From Sulfurospirillum sp036802865 (GTDB lineage: Bacteria; Campylobacterota; Campylobacteria; Campylobacterales; Sulfurospirillaceae), in assembly GCF_036802865.1 (NCBI RefSeq), contig NZ_DAIRVK010000001.1:744001-808000 (forward strand): 64,000 bases of DNA. Reading direction: 5' to 3'. Within the stretch, counting starts at the first letter, position 1; the number at the start of each line of letters is the position of its first letter. This document shows positions 32,905-41,718 of the stretch, one piece after another. The notes under the pieces are model-generated. The model did not search any database, had not been told where the DNA came from, and saw only the letters and a program-made list of their open reading frames with translations. Made by a program: the position numbers and the translations under genes.

Positions 32905-32955
32905 TTACATATTTAAAACAATATATCTTTCTGTTGGACAGGCTACTTTAATACA
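32905..32955 (-). pseudogene. 3' remnant of a ferredoxin gene
   Basis: Read on the reverse strand, the frame gives CIKVACPTERYIVLNM and a stop, clearly like the end of the intact ferredoxin at 40619-40831 (ACMEACPTEGCIVLDA). The DNA also shares CTGTTGGACA with that gene. A stop codon lies two codons upstream and no further homology is seen, so this is a decayed fragment. The rest of the 308-bp gap up to 33145 contains no other gene. Confidence 0.6.
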
Positions 32956-33145
32956 TCCCTAAACTAAATGCTCCAAAATAATCCCCGCAAATAAAAGCAG
33001 TGAAAAGAGAGAGTGTTGAGAGTTGTGGCGTTGCTTGCACAACGGGGTAATTCATTTGCTTTAAAAGCGTATTGCAGCATTTTGCAAGAACTTTATTCGA
33101 TATAATAGCTTATAAAATTTAGCCTTAAAGCTTTCAAGGAACTGT

Positions 33146-34279
33146 ATGCAAAATAGTCAAATACCTAGCGTTACAGACGTTCCCTTTTGGAGCGACAAAT
33201 ACTTTTCTAACACCAAAACCATCGTTGAACATTTTGGCGACAAAGCGGTCACCTACGCCTTCTTTTTGCGTCGTCCCGTCCTCTCCGCTCATCGTTTAGC
33301 GGTTGAATGGATACAAACACAAGCCCTACATCGAGGCATTAGCGTCACCATCGAAACAACACATGAAGAGGGCGAATGGGTTGGTGCAGGTGAGCCTTTG
33401 CTGTACCTTAGTGGCTCGTTTGCGCTTTTGGTGGAACTCGAAACGCTCATTTTACAAAAGTTAGGCTCGGCGTGCATCGCCGCGTATAACGCGTATCAGA
33501 TGTGTGAAACACTACCTCAGGTCTCTTTTTTAGCCATGGATGCGCGCCACTGTGCAGGTACAGAGATGGCAGAGATGATGGCATATGGCGCATCGGTTGG
33601 CTCACGTGCCGCGCAACGCAAACTAAAAGCTACAGGTTTTATAGGCAATGCAACCGATGCGACAGCGCATTTTTTTGGACGTGAAAAAGGCTTAGGCACA
33701 GTTCCTCATGCCCTCATTGGGTACGCAGGCTCAACACTTAAAGCAGCTCAAATGTTCCATGAATGTTTCCCCGAAGAAAATCTCCCTATACTAGCGGATT
33801 ATTTTGGTCGTGAAATCACCGATACTTTGGAAGTCTGTCACGCATTTGCTACCTTAGCCCATGAAGGAAAAGTTGGTGTGCGCCTCGATACGCACGGTGG
33901 ACGTTTTTTAGAGGGGCTCGATACACAAAAAAGCTATCAAGTTTTAGAACGCCACACCCCTGATGCGTTGCGCGAATACCGCACGGAAGCCGAACTCCAC
34001 GACCTTATCGGCATGGGTGTTTCAGCCGCGGCTATATGGAGCATGAGAGAGACTTTGGATAACGCAGGATTTCACAAAGTGCGCATCATCGCCTCTTCGG
34101 GTTTTACCCCACAAAAATGCCACGCTATGGCATGTGCCAAAGCCCCCATCGACATTATCGGCACGGGTTCATTTTTACCCGAAAAATGGAGTGAAACCTG
34201 CGCCACAGCCGACATCATCGCTTACGATGGTGTACCGATGGTGAAAGTCGGACGGGAATTTTTGCTGAAAAAAGGGTAA
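33146..34279 (+). CDS. Nicotinate phosphoribosyltransferase-family protein
   Basis: 377 residues of the NAPRTase fold, which transfers phosphoribose to nicotinate in NAD salvage. Visible family blocks are DARHCAGTEMAEMMAYGASVGSRAAQ, GTVPHALIGYAGST, VGVRLDTHGGRFLEG, IASSGFTPQK and IDIIGTGSFLP. At this length it resembles the shorter bacterial/archaeal type rather than E. coli PncB. AAGGAACTGT precedes the ATG. It stands alone between weakly transcribed-looking regions; a role in nicotinate salvage is the default reading. Confidence 0.85.
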   Translation: MQNSQIPSVTDVPFWSDKYFSNTKTIVEHFGDKAVTYAFFLRRPVLSAHRLAVEWIQTQALHRGISVTIETTHEEGEWVGAGEPLLYLSGSFALLVELETLILQKLGSACIAAYNAYQMCETLPQVSFLAMDARHCAGTEMAEMMAYGASVGSRAAQRKLKATGFIGNATDATAHFFGREKGLGTVPHALIGYAGSTLKAAQMFHECFPEENLPILADYFGREITDTLEVCHAFATLAHEGKVGVRLDTHGGRFLEGLDTQKSYQVLERHTPDALREYRTEAELHDLIGMGVSAAAIWSMRETLDNAGFHKVRIIASSGFTPQKCHAMACAKAPIDIIGTGSFLPEKWSETCATADIIAYDGVPMVKVGREFLLKKG

Positions 34280-34498
34280 TATAGATGGTAAAAGTTAAAA
34301 ATTTAGTCTTGAGCGCATTTCTCTCAAAGAAAAACTGTGTTCTTGTCTTATGTTAGCACTTTCACACGCATCAATAGCATGGTCTATACTGTTTTTAGAT
34401 GTTCTAATACTTCTCTCTCCATGCTCATTTTTCCTTCTTTAATGATATTTTTTGTATCATGTAATAGACTTACAAGGTAAGGAAAAAAGGAAATAATA
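34280..34498. other. Intergenic region with a possible decayed small gene
   Basis: 219 bp. On the reverse strand, an AAAGAAGG followed by ATG opens only 14 codons before a stop, while the neighbouring frame stays open for about 45 codons without a start codon (segment SIDHAIDACESANIRQEHSFS). This could be a frameshifted small gene or chance. On the plus strand, AAGGAAATAATA serves the next gene. Confidence 0.3.
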
Positions 34499-34723
34499 AT
34501 GACCGTCAAAGATGTTGCTGGCTATATGCTAGAAGAAATAAAGAAAAATGGCTCTTTACCTCAAGTGGGGCTTGCGGATATCATAAAAGAAAAATTTGGG
34601 AACGAATTTGTTTTTGAAACGACCCATAAAACGTTTGTGATTGATCGAAAAGTGTTACGAGAATTCAATAAAATAAAAGGCGATGACATTGTTTGGGACA
34701 AATACAGATGTTGTTGGTGTTAA
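34499..34723 (+). CDS. Small DUF6953-like protein
   Basis: 74 residues: MTVKDVAGYMLEEIKKNG, then KFGNEFVFE, VLREFNKIKGDDIVWDKY and a cysteine-containing end. The pattern matches small proteins annotated DUF6953, of unknown function. An AAGGAAA ribosome binding site is present. The exonuclease gene follows 18 bases later, so they are probably co-transcribed. Confidence 0.65.
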   Translation: MTVKDVAGYMLEEIKKNGSLPQVGLADIIKEKFGNEFVFETTHKTFVIDRKVLREFNKIKGDDIVWDKYRCCWC

Positions 34724-34741
34724 TGTGCATAAAGGGGAGCG

Positions 34742-35275
34742 GTGATTATTTTAGACTTTGAAACAAACTCTGCCAATACCCACGATGTAATCGAAGTAGC
34801 CGCCTTTCGTGTTCAGAAAATCAAGAACGAATATACCGTGGTTGATACCTTCCATCGGTACTATTTCTCAGCATATGAGCTCAATCCTCATGCCCTAGCA
34901 GTGCATAAACTTTCCCCCGATAGGCTTAAACGATTGCGAAAAGATGCTACGTATGAAGCGTACTTTGAAGATGATGTGGACTTTGTCGCGTTTTGTCACA
35001 ATGCTACAACACTTGTAGCGCATAATATAGCCTTTGAATTACGACATATCGGCTCGTTGGTCTGTTTTGAAAAGCATTTTTGCACAATGAAAGAGAATAA
35101 AAAAATTGTCAGAGCGACCAATGTTAGGGGTGCTATCAAAAATCCAAAACTGATTGAGACGTGTCAGTATTATCAGATAGACTTTGATGAAGAGCAGTAT
35201 CATAACGCTCTTTATGACGTTACGAAGACTTTGGAAATTTTAAATAAAATGCAGAGCAATACGCTTAACGATTAG
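34742..35275 (+). CDS. DnaQ-like 3'-5' exonuclease (DEDDh)
   Basis: 177 residues starting at GTG with AAAGGGGAG upstream. The exonuclease motifs are visible: ExoI as LDFETN (Asp/Glu), ExoII as LVAHNIAFELRHI, and ExoIII as YHNALYDVTKT (His and Asp). The family removes 3' nucleotides from DNA or RNA (RNase T/DNA polymerase III epsilon fold). It is a single-domain protein, so it is more likely a stand-alone repair or RNA-trimming nuclease than a polymerase subunit. Confidence 0.85.
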   Translation: MIILDFETNSANTHDVIEVAAFRVQKIKNEYTVVDTFHRYYFSAYELNPHALAVHKLSPDRLKRLRKDATYEAYFEDDVDFVAFCHNATTLVAHNIAFELRHIGSLVCFEKHFCTMKENKKIVRATNVRGAIKNPKLIETCQYYQIDFDEEQYHNALYDVTKTLEILNKMQSNTLND

Positions 35276-35300
35276 CACACTCACTAGGTGCTAGGTGTAA

Positions 35301-35336
35301 AAAAAGAAGAACCCTTTTTAAAGGAATTCTTCTTTG
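35301..35336. terminator. Bidirectional terminator between the exonuclease gene and fdh
   Basis: AAAGAAGAA near 35305 pairs with TTCTTCTTT near 35328. Read on the minus strand the stem is followed by TTTTTTT, which suits it to ending the fdh operon; the plus-strand side is weaker. Confidence 0.65.
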
Positions 35337-35387
35337 TACATAAACCGCTTTTTCTGTCTCGAGAGACAAAATGAGTATGCAAGCGTG

Positions 35388-36290
35388 TTAAAACTTGCCT
35401 TTTTCTTTGAGCTTTTTATACCACGCATTGTGAAGGAACTTAACTTCCTCTTCTTCAACATAACCCGTGATGATGCTGTGAATTGCACCTTTAATCGCAA
35501 CCGCTGCCATATAAATATGTGTAAAGAACACCGCTACTAAAATAAAGCCCATAACGTTATGAACAATAGCAGAAGCGCGTAACATATCAATGTGACTAAG
35601 CCCCGTAAGGTTATGCAACATCTCAATCTTGAAATCTAAGAAAAACATCATTGCGCCACTTAGGATCATCACTAAGCCACCAAGAACACAAACCCAATAC
35701 CACATTTTTTGACCTGCGTTAAATTGGGTTGCATTGATAATGCGTTTTTCCTTAGAAAGGTAACCGCCCAAGATCATGAACCATTTGATATCTTCAAGAT
35801 TGAAAATAGCCTCTTTAATCCACATAAGCGCCATAGGAATAATGACAATAGCAAAAGGAATCGTAAAAATACCATGAAGGTTTTTTGCCATTCTTACCAA
35901 TGTTCCACCACCAAAAAAGTCACCAAAAACGATGATAAATCCTGTAGGGATAATCACCATAAAGCTTACCGCTGCTACTTGATGAATCGTTCTATGGAAT
36001 AGGTTAAAGGCATAATGCTTATTATGGCTGTGTGGAAATACTTTTTGTCCTACAATTTTATAGTGTAAGAAAAAGACTGATGGCACACCCACTAAAACGC
36101 CTAAAAAGACCCATGCAAAGTATTTGCTCTGCAATAAAGTAAACCAAGCGCCCAATTTAAGCGTCTCTTCTTGTCCGTATCCTAAAATATTTTGAATGCG
36201 CATTTCACCCCAGATTTGGCTATCGGTAGCACCAAATGCCACCGTAGCTAAACCTAGAAGCGCAATGAGTGCGTAAACATACTTTCTCAT
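35388..36290 (-). CDS. fdhC: Formate dehydrogenase cytochrome b subunit
   Basis: 300-residue integral membrane subunit (FdoI/FdhC family) that binds haem b and passes electrons from the Fe-S subunit to menaquinone. An N-terminal signal-like segment (1-20) is followed by about four to five membrane helices with conserved histidines (FNLFHRTIHQ, LHGIFTIP, IVHNVMGF, FFTHIYMAA). I use the ATG at 36290 with AGGAATAGCA before it; an ATG at 36305 overlapping the fdhB stop is an alternative. Last gene of the fdhABC operon, closed by a terminator. Confidence 0.92.
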   Translation of the reverse strand: MRKYVYALIALLGLATVAFGATDSQIWGEMRIQNILGYGQEETLKLGAWFTLLQSKYFAWVFLGVLVGVPSVFFLHYKIVGQKVFPHSHNKHYAFNLFHRTIHQVAAVSFMVIIPTGFIIVFGDFFGGGTLVRMAKNLHGIFTIPFAIVIIPMALMWIKEAIFNLEDIKWFMILGGYLSKEKRIINATQFNAGQKMWYWVCVLGGLVMILSGAMMFFLDFKIEMLHNLTGLSHIDMLRASAIVHNVMGFILVAVFFTHIYMAAVAIKGAIHSIITGYVEEEEVKFLHNAWYKKLKEKGKF

Positions 36291-36301
36291 TGCTATTCCT
36301 T

Positions 36302-36907
36302 TCATTGGTTTTTATAGGCTTTATCCCATCCATAAGATGAGCTCATACCTTTTCCGCCACGAGCTGCAACACGCGCTCTGATGACATTGGACACAGATTC
36401 TGCATCGCCTACAAGAAGTGCTTTAGTGGAACACATCGCCGCACATACGGGTACTTTGCCCTCAGCGATTCGATTTTGACCGTAAAGCTCAAACTCGTGG
36501 TGTGAATTGGTCGCTAAAGGACCACCTGCGCACATGGTACATTTATCCATTGTTCCTTTTGAGCCAAAAAGTCCCTCTCTTGGGAATTGTGGCGCACCAA
36601 AAGGGCACGCATACAAGCAGTATCCACAACCGATACATTTGTTTTTATCGTGAAGCACAACACCGTCTTCTCTGATGTAAAAACAATCCACAGGGCACAC
36701 TTGTTGGCATGGAGCATCGGTACAATGCATACATGCGATCGAAGTCGAAACTTCTTTACCCGGAATACCCTCATGAATCGTAATCACTTTTCTTCGTGCA
36801 ATTCCAGCTGGCAGTTCATGTGCTTCAGCACACGCAATGCTACAACCATCACACTCGATACATCTGCTCTCATCGCAGTAAAATTTCATTCTAGCGTTTT
36901 CCATCAT
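36302..36907 (-). CDS. fdhB: Formate dehydrogenase iron-sulfur subunit
   Basis: 201 residues with four cysteine clusters for [4Fe-4S] centres: CIECDGCSIAC, CMHCTDAPCQQVCP, CIGCGYCLYACP, and CTMC with the later CAAMC. It wires FdhA to the cytochrome b subunit on the periplasmic side. It has no signal peptide, so it is exported as a complex with the Tat-dependent FdhA. GGAGGTGA precedes two adjacent ATG codons; the second, at 36904, has the better spacing. Confidence 0.94.
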   Translation of the reverse strand: MMENARMKFYCDESRCIECDGCSIACAEAHELPAGIARRKVITIHEGIPGKEVSTSIACMHCTDAPCQQVCPVDCFYIREDGVVLHDKNKCIGCGYCLYACPFGAPQFPREGLFGSKGTMDKCTMCAGGPLATNSHHEFELYGQNRIAEGKVPVCAAMCSTKALLVGDAESVSNVIRARVAARGGKGMSSSYGWDKAYKNQ

Positions 36908-36914
36908 TCACCTC

Positions 36915-39776
36915 CTACGCTTTCTCAACGCGGCATAAACCCGCTTTAGATGCAGGTATCTGCGTAATGATGTCATAACCATAACTTACGACCGTATTGG
37001 CACATTCACCGCTTGCATACGGTTTTGTTCCTGCTGGGAAATTGCCCGTCATGTCAACACCTTGCATAAAGCCACCGAAGTGGAACGGTAAGAAGACCAT
37101 ATTGGGTTGAACCGAATACGAGTACTTTGCTTTCACTTTGATCTTTGTGCCAGCAGGTGAGTGAACCCACATCATGTGACCGTTTTTAATGCCCTGTTTA
37201 CTGGCTAAGTCCGGATGAATATCACAGAACATTTCAGGCGTTAGCGCACAAATGTATTTTGATGCTCTGTTCTCTAAACCTGCACCCATCATAGTGACCA
37301 AACGACCTGTTGTCATGACGATTGGGAACTCTTTGGTATAGTCTTTCTCTTTTTGGATAGACGCATACTTGGTTGTTACACGGAAATGGTTTGCTTTATC
37401 GGCATACGTTGGGTATTTGGCAACCAAATCAGGACGTGGTGAATAAAGCGGCTCACGGTGAAGAGGAATGCGATCTGGGAATGTCCATACAACGGCACGC
37501 GCTTTTGCGTTACCATATGGCGTCAAGCCAGCTTCAAGTGCTAAATCAACCAATTTACCGCTCGTACATGTTTTCCAGTTTGCACCACAGAGGTCTTTTT
37601 CTGCATCGCTTAGTTTTCTACCGATAAGTGATTCGATATTTTCTTTGGTAATTTCAGGGTATCCGCCATCGACTTTTGAACCAATAGGCGCAGAACCTTT
37701 ACCCGAAAGTAGGCTTACGCCATCTTTTTCCAAACCGAAGTTATTTCTAAAGCCCATACCGCCTTCACTGACTGGAACATCAACATTGTAAAGGTTTGGT
37801 GTACCGCCATGTTTAACGCTCCAACAAGGCCAAGGAAGACCGTAATACTCGCCCTTCATCTCGCCTTTACCAGCACCCGTGATCTCATCAAACATATGCC
37901 AGTTATCGGTATGTTTTTGAATTCTCTCAGGTGTCCAGCCCATCATACCGATGGTTCTAAGGGTGCGAGAAATCTCAATGGTCGCATCTTCAGGCCATTG
38001 GAAGGTTTTTTTATCCGGTGTCATTTCAAGATAACCATCACTTTTAAGGTGCATCATCATCGAGCGGGTATACTCTTCATAGAAACCTAATCGCTTGGCA
38101 AGTTCAAACATAATTTCTTGATCGGGCTTGCTCTCATACAGAGGCTCGACCACTTTATAACGCCATTGTGCACTTCTGTTGGTTGCAGAAACCGTACCAC
38201 TGCTCTCAAATTGTGTCGCACTTGGCAAAATGAAAAGATTGTCTTTTCGATTGGTCAAAATAGCCGCTTCATTTACGAAAGGATCGGCAATAACCAAAAG
38301 CTCTAAATTATCAAGACCTTGTTGAATTTTGAGGTTTTGTGACGTTGAGGTAATACCACAACCCATAACGACAAGCGCTTTTAGATTTGTACCTGCATTT
38401 TCAATCGCATCTTCGCCTGGTTTGCCAGCAAGTACACCAGCCCACCATCTGGCTAAGGTAAAGCCTGGTTTGCCCATCCAATCGACATTTTTAAATTGTG
38501 ATTTGATATAGTCGTACTCTACGCCCCACATACGTGCGTAGTATTTCCATGAGCCTTCAACCAGACCATAATAACCCGGGAGTGTGTCAGATAAACATCC
38601 CATATCGGTCGCACCTTGAACGTTGTCGTGACCTCTTAAAATGTTCGTACCGCCACCTGATTTACCCATGTAACCCAGTGCCATTTGAAGAATTGGAGCA
38701 ATACGTGTATTGCCAGTACCCACGGTGTGCTGAGTAAGACCCATTGCCCATAGCAGTGTACCCGGAGAGTTTTTCGCGTAAATGGTTGTAATTTCGATTA
38801 AAGTTTCAGCTGAAACGCCTGTGACATCCGCAACAATTTCCGGTGTCCATTTAGCAGCTTCTGCTCGGATCTCATCCATACCGTAAACACGGTCATCGAT
38901 GTATTTTTTATCTTCCCAACCATTTTTGAAAATGATGTTAAGCATACCGTATACAAACGGAATGTCAGTTCCTGGGCGAATTTGTGCAAAGTAGTCTGCT
39001 TTTGCGGCACTTTTGGTGAAGCGTGGATCGATAACGATGATTTTTGCGTTATTGCGTTCTTTTGCTTTTAGTATATGACCAAAACCTACAGGGTGGTTAA
39101 CCGCAGGGTTACAACCGATAATAAAGATAGATTTTGCATTTTGGATGTCTCCAAACGAGTTTGTCATAGACCCATATCCTAATGTATTCGCCACACCGGC
39201 GACTGAGGAGCTGTGTCAGATTCTAGCTTGGTGATCTATATTGTTTGTTCCAAAAAACGCGGCAAACTTTCTAAAGTAGTATGCTTGCTCATTGCTCATT
39301 TTTGCTGAGCCTAAGAATTGAGCTGCATCAGGACCATCTTTTTTCTTAATTTCTGCTAGTTTTGTTGCAATGCGATTAAAGGCTTCATCCCAAGAGAGAC
39401 GTTTCCATTGACCGTTTACTTTTTCCATTGGGTACTTAAGACGTACTTCTGATCTGACCATATCGATCATATCTGCACCCTTACAGCAGTGTCCTCCAAG
39501 GCTAATTGGGTGGTCTTGAGCAACTTCTTGACGAACCCATACACCGTTGTGAACTTCTGCGATCACACCACACCCAACTGAACATGATGTACAGATGGTT
39601 TTTACTTTCTTACTTCCAGGAAATGGGTTTTTAACCTCTTCCTCTGTTGCGGCTCTTGTCACATTCTCACTAGCAAAGCCCGAAGTGGCGCCAAATGCAC
39701 CAGCAACTGCTGCCATTTTGAGAAAAGACCTACGACCTACGGTCGTTGTTAGAGCACGCGCTGTTGTACTTTCCAT
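36915..39776 (-). CDS. fdhA: Formate dehydrogenase catalytic subunit, selenocysteine-containing
   Basis: 953-residue periplasmic molybdopterin enzyme oxidising formate to CO2. It has a twin-arginine signal (GRRSFLKMAAVAGAFGA) and an N-terminal [4Fe-4S] site, CTSCSVGCGV with a later cysteine in GGHCCKG. The frame contains an in-frame UGA (39216-39218, codon 187) in the context DHQARI-U-HSSSVAGVAN, exactly where formate dehydrogenases carry the active-site selenocysteine. A SECIS-like hairpin follows. Simple gene callers will split this gene in two (39216-39776 and 36915-39194). C-terminal molybdopterin-dinucleotide domain: VTTGRLVTMMGAG and VFLPFHFGG. The first subunit gene, behind the small Tat protein gene. 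Confidence 0.95.
39188..39218 (-). promoter_or_regulatory. SECIS-like element for selenocysteine insertion in fdhA
   Basis: In the mRNA, 18 nucleotides after the UGA come the loop bases GGUGU, closed by UCGCC (39198-39202) pairing with GGCGA (39188-39192). Loop position and the GGU start agree with the E. coli fdhF SECIS (GGUCU loop at the same distance, from memory). It should bind SelB. Confidence 0.75.
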
Positions 39777-39797
39777 ACGCGATATCCCCTCTTTGAA

Positions 39798-39989
39798 TTA
39801 CATAGCAGATTTATAATAATCTTCCCATGCCTGTGTTTTAGTATAGGTCATCTCTTTTTTAGGAGACTTTCCTTTTACAACGCCGTTTGTACTCTTAGAA
39901 GAACTTGCGTGTACGCCAACAACACCCACTGTCGCGACAGCACTCACAAGAGCAGCTTTTTTAACAAAGCCACGTCTACTCTCATTCAT
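39798..39989 (-). CDS. Small Tat-signal protein of the formate dehydrogenase region
   Basis: 63 residues consisting of a twin-arginine signal (ESRRGFVKKAALVSAVATVGVVGVHA) and a short polar tail ending AWEDYYKSAM. It matches the small Tat-target family found before formate dehydrogenase genes (TIGR02811). A strong AAGGAGGTG ribosome binding site fixes the start; longer upstream readings lack one. Its role is not known; it may be a Tat-exported assembly factor or small subunit. First gene of the fdh transcription unit. Confidence 0.85.
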   Translation of the reverse strand: MNESRRGFVKKAALVSAVATVGVVGVHASSSKSTNGVVKGKSPKKEMTYTKTQAWEDYYKSAM

Positions 39990-40618
39990 ATAGCACCTCC
40001 TTAAAAATTTCAATCGCTTAACCATTAAGTGATTGCTACAAAACATACCCTTTTCTGTGGCAATCACTTGCATGATAATCAATAATAAATTTATACCAAT
40101 AGAGTCTTATTGAGTCGCATGATGCAGAAAAACAAATAGCAGACTGGTGAAAAAATTCTCTTCAAAAGAACAATTTTTATCACATTTTTTAGACTAATCT
40201 TTATAAACACATAAGACTACAAAATTTAAATTTAAATTAATATAAAGTCATAAAATGTCACACAAAGTGAGTAATATTGGCATGTTATATTAATGGTAAA
40301 TTCAGTTTCGAAGAGGTTTTTATTGTGCAAATTCAGCATATTTATTATGCAAAATTAGCATATTTGTGGGGTGAAAAACATGCTTTTTTCTTAGATGAAC
40401 TGAGAGAGAAGAGGGCAAGAAATTTAGAAAGAAGTCTATGTTTTTCACCTATTAAAAGATTGAAAATTCTTCTTTAGTGTACAAAAAGAGAAATGACCAT
40501 TTGAGTTACTTTAAAGTAAACGAAAAGGCAGTTTCAACTGCCTTAGCATGAGCACGTAGAAAAGTGCCTATGAGATGAAGATCGTTTGCGCTGAAAGTCA
40601 AACTAACAACACAACGAA
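39990..40618. other. Long AT-rich intergenic region between fdh and ferredoxin
   Basis: 629 bp. The first part must contain the fdh promoter (minus strand), but no clear Crp/Fnr box was found. A weak plus-strand frame from GTG 40325 to 40477 (VQIQHIYYAKLAYLWGEKHA...) has GAGG upstream and could encode a 50-residue protein; it has no recognisable homologue and I do not call it. The ferredoxin terminator lies at 40525-40544. Confidence 0.4.
40525..40544 (-). terminator. Terminator of the ferredoxin gene
   Basis: AAGGCAGTT and AACTGCCTT form a nine-base-pair stem with a two-base loop as written; TTTTCG follows on the minus strand. The stem resembles the one beside the ferredoxin remnant at 32876. 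Confidence 0.7.
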
Positions 40619-40831
40619 TTATGCATCTAAAACGATACATCCTTCTGTTGGACAAGCTTCCATACATGCAGGTGATGCATGATGACCTACACATTCAACA
40701 CATTTGTCTGCATACACATAATACACATCAGCCCCTGTTGGGTTATCGCTATCATCTACAATAGCCTCCACAGGACACTCATCAATACAGGCTCCACATG
40801 CGATACAAATATCTGTAATCTTTACTGCCAT
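40619..40831 (-). CDS. 2[4Fe-4S] ferredoxin
   Basis: 70-residue cytoplasmic electron carrier. The first cluster motif is CIACGACIDECP; the second region, CVECVGHHASPACMEACP, has an eight-residue insertion between cysteines, typical of the Allochromatium-type (low-potential) ferredoxins. An AGGGG ribosome binding site is present. Monocistronic, with its own terminator. A partner is not evident; oxidoreductases of pyruvate or 2-oxoglutarate are usual partners in Campylobacterota (established for the family). Confidence 0.92.
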   Translation of the reverse strand: MAVKITDICIACGACIDECPVEAIVDDSDNPTGADVYYVYADKCVECVGHHASPACMEACPTEGCIVLDA

Positions 40832-40931
40832 AACATCCCCTTAGTTGGTGTTTTTTTGTAAAAGATATCAAAACCTTTTATCGGAAAAATTTTATAATAA
40901 GTTCATAGCGTGAAAATAGCTTTGCAAAACG

Positions 40932-41514
40932 GCAAAAGTGGGTCGTCAATTTATTGCAAGTTCAATTGGTTAATAGCTCTGATTCACGTATGATTAAAGA
41001 AGCGTTCCAAGCAGCAGTTCTTATGAACACAGATGCGACGACGTTCGATAATTTCCATGTTGAAGGTGGCATAATTATATACCAAGGGCGTATTGGCTTT
41101 AGTGAACTAGTACAGTACCGTATCGAGTGACTAATCTGTTCTTCAGGAGCAGAAAATGGACTGCTCCACTGATCAAAGGTGCTTGATGCAACGTCTGGTG
41201 AAAATACAGATGCCTACAAAGTCGAAGTGGGCTATGACTTCTCAAAAGTGGGTGTTACAGGACTTAAAGCTTTAGGTAAATATGTCAAAATCAATCAAGA
41301 TACACATAATACACATACTGCTGGCGCTTTAGTAACAGTATTGAATAGTGTAAGTGTTGATACAGAGTCTACGTATTTAGAAGCACAAGTTTCTTACGAC
41401 CTTCCATCTGTTAAAGGTTTAACACTCTCTTTAGAGTATGAAGATGGTAAAGTAGAAACAGCATCTACAAAAAATACAAGTGAAATGAGATTTAGAGCGA
41501 ACTACAAATTCTAA
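40932..41514 (+). pseudogene. Decayed porin gene (OprD-like Campylobacterota porin)
   Basis: The region encodes porin pieces in different frames. AKVGRQFIASSIG ends in a stop, then SSDSRMIKEAFQAAVLMNTD follows in another frame, then YQGRIGFSE with a stop. The final 41179-41514 piece (EVGYDFSKVGVTGLKALGKYVK ... MRFRANYKF) has the C-terminal strand and terminal phenylalanine of an outer-membrane barrel. Together they match the latter part of a 400-residue porin. The N-terminal half is missing and at least two frameshifts are needed, so the gene is dead. The last piece lacks a signal peptide and should not be called as a gene. Confidence 0.75.
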
Positions 41515-41666
41515 TTTGTATAGGTTTTAATCTTTTCTAACGCTTCCTTTTAAACCAGTGACAAAGATGCCACTGGTTCTTCTTGTAACTGCTTAATCTT
41601 TATATTTTCCTAAATTGCTTTAATGATTGCTTTAATATTTTGATAGAATTATCAATAGACTTAGCT

Positions 41667-41676
41667 TTACATGTAA
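41667..41676. repeat. TTACATGTAA palindrome (upstream of the TIR-like gene)
   Basis: Perfect 10-bp palindrome in the 204-bp gap between the porin pseudogene and the TIR-like gene, about 43 bases before its TTG start. Confidence 0.7.
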
Positions 41677-41718
41677 AAGTTGAAAAATTAGTCCTGACCT
41701 CTATACTCGGAGATTACA

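Noticed and set aside
33000..33130. Search for tRNA or small RNA genes in the gap before the nicotinate phosphoribosyltransferase gene and in other gaps
   Set aside because: No cloverleaf, TTCGA loop or CCA end could be traced by eye in any intergenic region.
36915..39194. Formate dehydrogenase as two separate genes split near 39.2 kb
   Set aside because: The split is a single in-frame UGA at the known selenocysteine position, with a SECIS-like hairpin after it, so it is one gene.
40325..40477. Possible 50-residue protein starting at GTG in the fdh-ferredoxin gap
   Set aside because: Weak ribosome binding site and no recognisable family; left as a note in the intergenic entry.
41179..41514. 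A 111-residue open frame that could be called as a gene
   Set aside because: It is the C-terminal strand region of a porin without a signal peptide, and the preceding porin pieces are in other frames with stops; treated as part of a pseudogene.
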